This document shows positions 45,160-53,991 of a DNA stretch of 64,000 nt, in pieces. The position numbers and the translations under genes are program-made. The stretch is from Isoetes taiwanensis (taxonomy: Eukaryota > Streptophyta > Lycopodiopsida > Isoetales > Isoetaceae). The notes under the pieces are model-generated. The model worked only from the letters and a program-made list of their open reading frames with translations, was not told the origin of the DNA and ran no database searches. The stretch spans positions 62,001 to 126,000 of the forward strand of contig JAJEKV010000196.1 of the NCBI GenBank assembly GCA_021234155.1, given 5' to 3'. Numbering within the stretch: position 1 is the stretch's first letter; each line of letters begins with the position of its first letter.

Positions 45160-46260
45160 AGAAGATACAATAGCCTCTGTATCCAGGGCTATGTCCGTAG
45201 TTCGACAAGGAAAATATGTGCCATCTTGATAATTTGTCGGCCACAACCATTAAGGCATCATGCCCCTTAATGTCCTCGAAAGCCCTGTGATAAGGTCCAT
45301 GCTAATCACTTCATATTTGGTGTTTGGGACTGCCAAAGGTTCTAGTGCCCCTGGAATTCGGAGTTTCTTCACGTTCCTCTGTTGGCACGTTTGACACTCT
45401 CGAATGTATTTTGTGATCTACTTCTTCATATCTGGCCAGTTACTTCTAATCTTGAAGTAGGTTTCCATGAATCTAGCGTGGCTTGAAATTGGGCAACTGT
45501 ACGTGTCATGGAGTTAGCTTTCTCGCTCCCGATGACTCTGAAACACACAACTTATATTTGTGATATAAAAGGTTGTCGTCCTTCTTAAAATGGAAGGTTT
45601 CCCTTTCCGTATCTGTTCTTGCCTCTTTAAAAAGGTTTGCCTATACTTCTTTGACGTCTTTGTCCATTGGTATGGTTTCTTCTATTCTCTTGCTGAACTC
45701 GCTATTGAGTGTCGACGCAGCGTTGCAATGTACTCTTATGGTGATTGGGTGCCTTGAAAGTGCATCTGCCACCACGTTGAGCTTTCCTGGTTGGTATATA
45801 ATTTCAAAATCATATTCTTCCAGGAACTCCATCCACATTTTTTCCTTAAATTAAGTTGTGTTTGGGTGAAAATGTATTGGAGGCTCTTATGGTCAGTGAA
45901 CAACTGGAACCTTCTTCCCAACAGGTCAGTGATCTGGGGTAGGAAATCGAGTTTCGACATCATATATCTTTTGGAAGTCGTATGCTACTACTCTCCCCTA
46001 TTGCATTAAAACCGCGCCAATGACACTCCTGCTTGCATCTGTTGCTACCAATTTATCCTTTTCAGGGGAGTAGCATCAACACTAAGGTAGTTGTTAGGGC
46101 CTCTTTCAACGTCTCAAAACTGTGTTGAGCTTTCTTTTCTCAATGTTCTACCCAGTTCTTTATTTTCTCGACACAGGTGAGAAGTGGTATTGATAACCGT
46201 AGTTAATCATGAAGCGGACATTTTTTTGTGACTCCTACTTGGTGCTATTATATGCAAACT
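45160..46260 (-). pseudogene. Ty3/gypsy family-2 remnant a: RNase H to integrase
   Basis: Minus strand, N to C: an RT/RNase H junction (AQHSFETLKEALTT near 46130-46090), SKLDFLPQITD and FQLFTDHKSLQYIF (RNase H with DHKSL, about 45905-45870), FLEEYDFEIIYQPGK, NVVADALSRHP (about 45780-45740), the NAASTLNSEFSKRIEE spacer, and then integrase zinc-binding and catalytic start (ESVKRANRG near 45390; LAVPNTKYEVISMD, near 45340-45300). Truncated near 45160 before the core catalytic region. Multiple frameshifts. Confidence 0.8.
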
Positions 46261-46264
46261 CTAC

Positions 46265-47135
46265 AAGTGGATGTAGTCCTCACATTTTGATTGCTTATTC
46301 CGCACATAATTTCTCAACATATATTCTCTAATATTCGATTGGTGCGTTCAGTCTGACCATCTGTCTGAGGGTGATATGATGTACTGATTGATAGCTTGGT
46401 TTGGATTGTGGTGAAGAGGTCTTTGCCTAAACGCGCCCATGAACTTTGGTCTCTATCGGGGATTATTTCTCTTGGCATACCATGCAATCTGAAAAACTCC
46501 TTAGTAAAGAATACCACTGTATCTAGGGCTGTGTCTGTGGTTCAGCAAGGCAAAAAATGCCGACCACGACCATTAAGGCATCATGGCCCCTTACTGTCTT
46601 CGAAAGCCCTGTAATGAAGTCCATGCTAATCACTTCCCGTTTAGCATTCGGGACTGCCAAAGGCCTGGAATTTAGAGTTTCTCCACTTTCCTCGGTTGGC
46701 ACGTTTGACACTCTCGAATATACTATGATGTCTGCTTCTTCATGCCTGGCCAGTAGTAGCTACTTCTAATCTTGAAGTAGCTTTTCATGAATCCAGCGTG
46801 GCCGACAATTGGGCTAACTGTACGTGTCATGGAGGACTAGGTTTCTCACTCCTGATGACTCTGGAACACACAACTTATATTTCAGATATAAAAGACTGCC
46901 TTCCTTTTTTGAATGTTTGAAGGTCTCCTTTTCCTTATATGTTATTGCCTCTTTTTTGAAGTCTTTGTTCCGTTGGTAGGGTCTCTTAGATTCTCTTGCT
47001 GAACTCGCTATTGAGTGTCGACGCGGCATTGCAATATACTCTTATGGTCATTGGGTGCCTTGAAAGTGCATCTTTGTCGCGCTTTCCTGGTTGGTATATA
47101 TCTTCAAAATCATATTCTTCTAGGAACTCCATCCA
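46265..47135 (-). pseudogene. Ty3/gypsy family-2 remnant b: RNase H tail to integrase core
   Basis: Same family and order as remnant a but offset: FLEEYDFEDIYQPGK and LSRHPMTIRVY (about 47140-47030), NAASTLNSEF, SNVPTEESGETLNS (about 46710), AVPNAKREVISMDFITGLSK with integrase catalytic Asp, then FRLHGMPREIIPDRDQ (second Asp) and STSYHPQTDGQTERTNRILE (about 46380-46330), whose Glu completes the DDE triad. Broken between blocks. It touches remnant a at about 46.26 kb and family-1 sequence at 47.136 kb, so this is a head-to-tail pile of fragments. Confidence 0.8.
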
Positions 47136-47169
47136 CCTTCTTTATCAATGGCCTTCCCATGGGCTCTGA

Positions 47170-47560
47170 AATTTTGATAGATGCTTCTTTTTGTGGTCTT
47201 GCATAAAACCAATTGTCCTCCTTCAAATGGATTGACAACCTGTAACTTGTCCTTGATCGGCTTTACTTTTTGTTTATGCCTCATACTGAAGTCTCTTGCT
47301 TCTTGTCTCATTTTCTTCTTTTTGAACGACGCCAGTCTTATATTCATCATCAACTCATTTTGTTAGATGCTTCTTTGTGGTCTTGCACAAAACCAATTGT
47401 CCTCCTTCAAATGGATTGACAACCTGTAACTTGTCCTTGATCGGCTACTTTTTGTTTATGCCTCATACTGAAGTCTACTACTTCTTGTCTCTTTTTTTTT
47501 TTTTTTTGAAGGACGCCAATCTTATATTCATCATCAACTCACGATTACATACACAACTTA
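47170..47560. repeat. Tandem duplication (~190 bp x 2) of gypsy plus SINE end
   Basis: The phrase CCAATTGTCCTCCTTCAAATG and the following CTTGTCCTTGATCGG occur near 47210 and again near 47395. Each is followed by CTTGTCTC, a T-run and GACGCCA(G/A)TCTTATATTCATC. The second half of each unit is the SINE tail side, so the duplication happened after the SINE jumped in. Confidence 0.8.
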
Positions 47561-47744
47561 TCACATGGAGCTAATGCACGCCAAGCCGCGATCCCTTATG
47601 CAAGGAGCTGCTGCATGTGATTATATACATTACATGTGGCAGATTTACACTCCCAACCACAAGACCAATATTGGCCAGTCCCGAACTCCTGACCTTGCTG
47701 CATGGCAAGTTTAAGATCCTACCACTGGACCGCACCCTGAAGGG
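47492..47744 (-). mobile_element. tRNA-derived SINE, complete, 11-bp TSD
   Basis: Flanked by CTTCTTGTCTC at 47481-47491 and 47745-47755. On the minus strand it starts AGGGTGCGGTCCAGTGGTAGG (A-box), has GTCAGGAGTTCGGGACTGG (B-box) about 50 bp later, a roughly 150-bp body and a 15-16 bp poly(A) at 47507-47492. This is a classical Pol III SINE about 250 bp long. It sits in the decayed integrase. Confidence 0.9.
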
Positions 47745-48190
47745 CTTCTTGTCTCATTTCTTGTAACTACAGCAAATCATATCCATCCTATTATGTAGCT
47801 GATTTGGAGTCAGAATTTGCACTAAATTCTCATAATAAGGTAGCTCCACAAATGAACACAAAGGAATAACCAAATGAATAGGCATCACAACTTGCACCCC
47901 ATAGACCAATTCAAATGGTGTAGCCAACTTGTAAATACACCTGAAACTCCATAAGGCACCTGTTGAAGCCTCGTGCCAATTTCTTTGATTATCCTTCACT
48001 GTTTTAGCCAAAATTGCTTTCAAATTTTTGTTGGTACACTCAGCCTGGCCTGTGGATAAAGCAAAAGCTTGTACACGTGGGAACACCAATCCTTTTTGTT
48101 AACTGAACCACTACTTTTCCCATGAAATAGGCTCCCCGGTCAAAACAAAGAATGGTTGGAACACCAAACCATGAAATCAATTTATGATTA

Positions 48191-49340
48191 AAAAAAGCTT
48201 ATTATAGTACTTTTTGTAGCATGCTTTACTAGAATTGCTTCTATTCAGTTTGTAAACATTGAACCTTAATAAGGCAGGCATATTCAGCTTAAAGCAGAGA
48301 GCCCATTAAGGCCATTTTTAATTTCTAAGACAAAAAGGGGGAAAAAGTTTGTAAGGCCATTTTTTATTTCTAAGACAAAGGAAATCGAAATGATCTTTCC
48401 TATGCGAACGTAACAAAGACTAAAACTTTGCCCATGTACCAATGGGCACTACCTACCTGGTGTAGTTTACACATCGCCTAACCCGCCTCAACGTGCATAT
48501 ATTGGATTATGGGTTTGTTTCCATCTTTTTTGTCTTGAGTCGTTATCTGTGGCATATTCCCTATATTGTGTGCCAGATCATCAATGGATATAAACATTTC
48601 CAACACAAATCAACACACAACTTCCAAATCGAACATATGGTTCCAAAAACTTTATTACGATTATTATTATATGTAAATCACATATTTACAAGACCTTTGA
48701 TGTAACGGCTACCCAGCCCAAAACCGGAGATCCTGATTAGCCATGGTTGTTGCATCAGCAGAACCCAACTAGGCAAACGGATGAAGCAGTTGATCCGTGA
48801 TTCCACCGTTCAATTTCCGAACTCCAACTCCTTCAGTCCCAAACCGGCCCTGTATTCAGGCTTCTCCTGGACTCTAGAATCGCTCCAGCTATCTGCGGGG
48901 CTTCTAGGGATCTGCACTGCTTTTCCAGACCTGCACGGCTTCTAACTCGCAACGTTCCCAAGACCCTAGTTGCAATTCTCTGAAGCTAATACATGTGGCC
49001 AACATTAAAGAATCATACAAAGTACATGTTAACAACATTAATAGAATTGTACATTCATAACAAACTTAGCTGCATCAGGAGTTTAGATATTTGCGCTATA
49101 AACCGAAGATTGCTAAGATTGCATGTGAATATTGGATAAAGAGTGACGAAGCATATCATGCTACTCAATTAATCAAGTGTGTCCCAAATCGATATTGTTC
49201 TTGTGAATGTATCACACTTCTCCACCTGGGTGCTTCATTCACAATCCGTTTCGTTTAGAGCTGGAATCTTCTAGATGTTTCATTTAAATATCTGTTCCAG
49301 CTTTCGGTTACAATCTTGTTAGTGAATTTTCTTTTCCTAT
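48191..49340. other. Unassigned spacer
   Basis: I see no gene. A short direct repeat (GGCCATTTTTAATTTCTAAGA / GGCCATTTTTTATTTCTAAGA) lies at 48309 and 48355. Confidence 0.4.
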
Positions 49341-49360
49341 TGCAGGGACCAGTTACCTCC

Positions 49361-49685
49361 TGTTGGGGTCGTCACCACTCACCATACTCGTCACCACACT
49401 CACCACTATTGAGGTGGTATATGAGAGTGTATACCGTATATGGAGGGAGATACGCGCATGCACGCGTGCAGGATATTTGCACGTATGCATTATGGGCATT
49501 ATGAGCAGTATTATCTGAGCAGAGAGAGAAGAGAGAGGGACGGTGTATTGGGAGAGAGATTATTTTCTTGATCTAGCTATGGAGATGAGGATTCTTTGTG
49601 TTGTGCATTGCCTTGTTCTGATAGATTGAGCTTGTATGGTTGGGTTTTTCATCCTTCTTGCAAGGTTAGAGTTCAGGCTCTAACA
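49361..49685 (+). repeat. 5' LTR
   Basis: 325 bp, TG..CA ends, with a GTCACCACTCACCA-rich start. It carries the AT-rich TATATGAGAGTG and GTATACCGTATATGG promoter-like stretch and a GAGAGAGAAGAGAGAG run. Confidence 0.95.
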
Positions 49686-49687
49686 AT

Positions 49688-50455
49688 TTGGCGACCACAG
49701 TGGGAAACAGAAATCAGCCCACTATACAAGTACAAGAAGCTGGGCGGCATGCGCACATTCTGGAGGATGAGATAAATCAGATCAGTCCATATTCACCACA
49801 GTCATTACAGTCACCACATACACCAAATTCATCACAATCATCACATCCACCACATCCATTACAGTCACCACAGTCATCACATGCACCAAATTCATCACAA
49901 TCATCACATCCACCACATCCATTACAGTCACCACAGTCATCACACGCACCACATTCATCACTGTCACCACATTCACCACAATCACCACATTCGTCACCAC
50001 ACTCACCACATTCATTACAGTCACCACATTCAGTCAAGAACATCAATATTTCTCAAGGAAATCAAGAAGAATTGGTCACCATTGGAGGCGATCTTACTCA
50101 AGAGGAGGAACGTGATTTGATATCTTTGTTAAGAGAATTCAGGGATGTTTTGGCAAGAAATTACAAAGAATTGAAAGGCATTCCACCAGAGGTTGTGGTT
50201 CATACCATTGATTTGAAACAAGGCTCAAAACCAGTCCAACAAGCTCAAAGGAGAATGAGTCCAGCAATAGAGGAACAAGTAAAGGTTGAAGTTATGAAGC
50301 TTTTGGAGGCGGGATTCATTGTACCAGTGCCAAATTCAGATTGGATCAGTTCTATTGTACCAGTGAGAAAGCCAAATAACTCAATCCGAGTATGCATTGA
50401 TTACAGGGATCTCAACAAAGCTACCAAAGAGATCATTTTCCTACACCATTCATAG
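49688..50455 (+). pseudogene. Retroelement ORF: Ser/His/Pro repeats plus RT start
   Basis: The frame (255 codons) begins inside the primer-binding site at a non-ATG-like start and has a low-complexity stretch of SPH-rich repeats (about residues 30-115, with a 63-bp DNA period). The RT region starts at DLISLLREFRDVLARNYKEL, then GFIVPVPNSDWISSIVPVRK (fingers) and RVCIDYRDLNKAT (first RT motif, catalytic Asp in VCIDYRDLN). It stops at 50455 because of a small frameshift just after DLNKAT. No gag zinc knuckle or protease DTG is visible. Confidence 0.85.
49689..49707 (+). promoter_or_regulatory. Primer-binding site
   Basis: TGGCGACCACAGTGGGAAA lies 3 bp after the 5' LTR, the place and TGG start expected for a tRNA primer-binding site. 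The tRNA species is not identified. The exact reverse complement occurs just before the 3' LTR. Confidence 0.75.
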
Positions 50456-50500
50456 ACACTTTGCTTTGGATATTGTTGCGGAAATCAGGCCTATTCTTTC

Positions 50501-51559
50501 TTGGATGGTTACTCAGGATATAATCAGATCCAAATCTATCCACCACATCAAGCAATGACGGCTTTTCGAACACCTTTTGGCATCTATGCTTACAAGGTAT
50601 TACCTTTTGGCCTCACAAATGCTCCAGCCACATTTCAGAGAGCTATGAGATATGCTTTTCATGATATTTTAGACTTTTTGAGAGTCTTTATAGACGACTT
50701 GACAGTGTTTTCGAATCCAAGAAGGGATCACTTGGATCATCTCAGAAAAGTTCTTGAAAGATGCCGATTGTATGGCATAAGTTTGAATCCTGCTAAGTGT
50801 ATTTTCTTCACTAGAGGAGGAAAATTATTGGGCAATTATGTTTCAGAAAAGGGATTACAAGTGGATCATGGTAAGATTGCAGCCTTGGAGAAGGTAAAAC
50901 CACCTACAAATGTATCACAAGTGAGAAGCTTATATGGCCAACTCAGTTTTAGTAGGAGGTATTTGCACAATTTTGCTAAAGTAACCCAACCACTTGTGGA
51001 TTGTATGAAGCAAGGGCAGAATTTTAGATGGAAGGAAGATGCTCAAGAAGCATTTGAATGGTGCCTTGCACAATTAAAAGAGAGAACTTTGCTGATTCCT
51101 CCAAGAATGAGTGAGCCATTTCATTTATTCTTTACAGTTTGGGAGCAAGCTTTGGCTGTCACACTATGTCAGAAAAATCAGCAAAAGCATTATGATGTGA
51201 ATTATTATGCTAGCAGGGTGTTAACTCCACAAGAGCAGAAATGGACTCATGTGGAGCATCTTGGGTTAGCATTGAAGTGGGCCTTGAACAAATTTAGACA
51301 TTATCTTCTTCCGTCACAATGGAATTCAGCAAATGTACAGTATGTTTACATTCATATGGATGTGAACCCGTTGCCATGCATTTACAATAAGACTGTCCAA
51401 GATCCTAAGTTTACAAGATGGGCTCTTATCATACAAGAATTTGAGTTGAAGTATGTTAAGATGGCTCAAGGAGCTCATAATCCAAGTGCCTATTTGAGTA
51501 GTGGTGCTGAAATAGAAGAGGAAACAGACCAGCCAATGGCAGTTCGGATCTTGGCGTGA
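50501..51559 (+). pseudogene. RT core and RNase H of the gypsy element
   Basis: Reads FLDGYSGYNQI (RT block B), TAFRTPFGIYAYKVLPFGLT (blocks C), then VFIDDLTVFS with the FIDD active-site motif (about residues 60-70), FFTRGGKLLGNYVSEKGLQV, and the connection VRSLYGQLSFSRRYLHNFAK. The RNase H part has VNYYASRVLTPQEQKWTHVE and ends with NPSAYLSSG. FIDD is the gypsy-type variant of YxDD. The frame is offset from the previous one, so the polyprotein is broken. Confidence 0.9.
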
Positions 51560-51574
51560 TTACAAGGGTTCATT

Positions 51575-52870
51575 GAGGCGGTGGATCTTTGGTATGCCAA
51601 CATATACGGTATTTGCAAGATCAGACTTATCCTTCATCATTTTCAAAGCAACAAAAGCATGCTCTTAGAGTACAAGCAGCTGGTTATGTGGTGCATGAAG
51701 CTATTCTTTATAAGAGGACTATGGAAGGTCTCTTATTAAGATGTGTTGTGCTGGTCAACAAACTCATGATTTGTTGCAGCAAGCACATGATTGTCGAGGG
51801 CATTTTGCAGCCGAACCACGGCTCGGAAGATCCTTCATTGGGGATATTATTGGCCAACTCTTTAGAAGGATACTAGAGACTTTGTTAGCAAATGTGAGAA
51901 GTGTCAAAGGCATAAGCGGTTAATCGTGCCATAATAATATGCCATTCCATCCTATTTTGAGTGTTGGTCCATTTCATATGTGGGGATTGGATTACATTGG
52001 GCCTATCAATCCTCCATCTTCCAAAGGTCATAAGTATATCTTGGCAGCCACATGTATGTTTACAAAGTGGGTAGAAGCAATTCCAAAGAAAGCATGCTAC
52101 TGAAAAATACCACGATAAAGCTTTCTTTATCACAATTTGATTTCTGGGTTTGGTGTTCCAACCATTCTTTTGTCCTGATCGAGGAAGTCATTTCATGGGA
52201 AAAGTAGTAGCTCGGTTAACGAGAAAAGATTGGTGTTCAACATGTGCAAGCTTCGCTTATTATCCACGAGGGCAATGGGCAAGCCGAGTCTACTAACAAA
52301 ATTCTGAAAGCTATCTTGGCCAAAACAAAGTGAAGGATAATCAAAGAAATTGGCATGAAGCCTTGGCGGGTGCCTTATGGAGTTTTCGGTGTACTTACAA
52401 GTTAGCGGCGGGATTTACACCATTTGAATTGGTTTATGGAGTGCAAGTCGTGATGCCTATTCATTTGGACATTCCTTTGTGTTCATTTGTGGAGCTCCCT
52501 TATTATGAGAATTTAGGAGAAGTTCCAACTCCAAATCAAGTACATAATAGGATGGATGATTTCTTTGCAATTGCAAGAGATGAGACAACAAGCAAGCGTG
52601 ATTTCAATATGAGGCATAAACGAAGGTAAAAGCTTATCAAAGACAAGTTACAGGTTGTCAATCCATTTGAGGAAGGCCAATTGGTATTGTGCAGGACCAC
52701 TAAGAAGCATCTATCCAAATTTCAAAGCCCATGGGAAGGCCCATTTCTGATTGATAAAGAGGTACCAGGTGGGGCTTTCTACTTGATGACTCCAGAAGGG
52801 GAATTGTTGCCTAATCCCAGAAATGGCAAGGATCTCAGGCCTTATTTTGAAAGAGAAGTGTTATTCTAAG
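51575..52870 (+). pseudogene. Integrase and C-terminal tail (frameshifted)
   Basis: After the RNase H stop (51559) the sequence carries an HHCC-like zinc region (LQDQTYPSSFSKQQKHALRV; HDCRGHFA) and the catalytic core in broken frames (GLDYIGPI near 51985, FTKWVEAIPKK near 52060, HVQASLIIHEGNGQAESTNK near 52240-52300, NWHEALAGALWSFRCTYKLA). The tail has DKLQVVNPFEEGQLVLCRTT and WEGPFLIDKEVPGGAFYLMT and ends at 52869. At least five frameshifts or stops. Integrase inserts the cDNA; this copy cannot encode a working one. Confidence 0.85.
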
Positions 52871-53239
52871 GGATTTGGATTTGGCATAGCTCAATTCTGA
52901 GAGAATTGTGGAGAATTTTTGGGTTACAGCAGGTCGTTTTTCTGTAAAAACAGGTGGTGACAGTTCCATAATACTTCATCTATCCTACATCAAAAGATGC
53001 ATTTTGGCGATACGAATCCAACGAGCTATGGTGCAGGTCAAAGGGAGTTCTGGAACTCAAGATATCAGCTTTCAAAGTTTGCTACAGTCATAAAGACTCT
53101 GTTTCGTCACTGTCATTTTGGACCAGTTTGTTTGTGTTAGTCATTTGGATTTGAGGAGGGTGTAAATGGGTCATTTGGGGACATGTCCCAAGGACCGTTT
53201 TTTGTTTTGTTGTGGGTTCTCCGCCACGGAGTGGCACAT

Positions 53240-53258
53240 TTTCCCACTGTGGTCGCCA
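53240..53258 (-). promoter_or_regulatory. Reverse complement of the PBS just before the 3' LTR
   Basis: TTTCCCACTGTGGTCGCCA is the exact complement of the 19-bp PBS at 49689-49707 and ends one base before the 3' LTR. A purine-rich run (GAGGAGGGTGTAAATGGG, 53153-53170) lies about 90 bp upstream, where a polypurine tract would not normally be. Confidence 0.85.
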
Positions 53259-53259
53259 C

Positions 53260-53584
53260 TGTTGGGGTCGTCACCACTCACCACACTCGTCACCACACTC
53301 ACCACTATTGAGGTGGTATATGAGAGTGTATACCGTATATGGAGGGAGATACGCGCATGCACGCGTGCAGGATATTTGCACGTATGCATTATGGGCATTA
53401 TGAGCAGTATTATCTGAGCAGAGAGAGAAGAGAGAGGGACGGTGTATTGGGAGAGAGATTATTTTCTTGATCTAGCTATGGAGATGAGGATTCTTTGTGT
53501 TGTGCATTGCCTTGTTCTGATAGATTGAGCTTGTATGGTTGGGTTTTTCATCCTTCTTGCAAGGTTAGAGTTCAGGCTCTAACA
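53260..53584 (+). repeat. 3' LTR
   Basis: Same 325-bp sequence as the 5' LTR with one visible difference. Followed by the duplicated CCTCC and the R1 repeat. Confidence 0.95.
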
Positions 53585-53589
53585 CCTCC

Positions 53590-53991
53590 ACGTACGAATA
53601 TTATCTAGTTAGCATTGTAAATCTTACTATTATTAAGAGCTTATAAGGTCTCAAAGCATTGTTAGGGAAAAGGCTTATAAGGTCTCCATATCTAATGGTT
53701 AAACAATCTATTGAAGTATTAATTTGCCTCATTGCAATTTAGTAGTCTACCTAAACAAACTAAAAACTGATGTCCATCGTTCAACCATCTTATCCCCATT
53801 TCCAACCTTCGAACCATTCCACAAATTAATGGTATGACCTGCCGAACTGTTAAGCTTGCAAAGTACACTGAAAGATGGATTTATGTGAACCAACCACAAA
53901 GATTGAAGCTTTTTCTGGTGGTGTCTGCAGTGCTTCAGCGCAGATAATAGCTGCTGCTTATTCCTTGCTCTGCACTCTCCTGTAGCAAAAA
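53590..53991 (+). repeat. R1 repeat, copy containing the retrotransposon
   Basis: Plus-strand counterpart of 41-485, continuing the 20 bp at 49341-49360. It ends at TGCACTCTCCTGTAGCAAAA. Together with the left copy it marks two insertions of the same 440-bp repeat in opposite orientation about 53 kb apart. Confidence 0.75.

Larger units (their letters stand above)
47136..48190 (-). pseudogene. Family-1 gypsy remnant (same family as 49.36-53.58 kb)
   Basis: Minus strand carries an integrase core-to-end: GTGQ/CTNKNLKAILAKTVKDN, NWHEASTGALWSFRC and FELVYGVQVVMPIHLVIP (about 48050-47850), then KDKLQVVNPFEGGQLVLCKT (47260-47200). These match 52.33-52.76 kb of the intact element. A SINE lies at 47492-47744 and the adjoining segment is duplicated (47181-47560). 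Clearly decayed. Confidence 0.85.
49361..53584 (+). mobile_element. Young Ty3/gypsy-type LTR retrotransposon (4.2 kb)
   Basis: Two 325-bp LTRs (49361-49685, 53260-53584) start TGTTGGGGTC and end GCTCTAACA. A 5-bp duplication CCTCC flanks the element (49356-49360, 53585-53589). By eye the LTRs differ at one position (49385 T versus C), so insertion is recent. The interior is only 3.6 kb and keeps RT, RNase H and integrase pieces in the Ty3/gypsy order but no recognisable gag or protease. The coding part is frameshifted. A copy of the R1 repeat at 41-485 shows the site without the element. Confidence 0.95.

Noticed and set aside
47640-47745. Possible tRNA gene on the minus strand
   Set aside because: It is the head of a SINE with poly(A) and an 11-bp duplication.
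49777-50046. CRISPR-like or minisatellite array
   Set aside because: The repeats are coding CAY/TCA/CCA triplets of a retroelement with no spacers of constant size.
53161-53259. Longer 3' LTR starting TGTAAATGGG after a purine-rich run
   Set aside because: The 5' LTR and the CCTCC duplication both place the LTR start at TGTTGGGG, so the longer LTR is not supported for this insertion.
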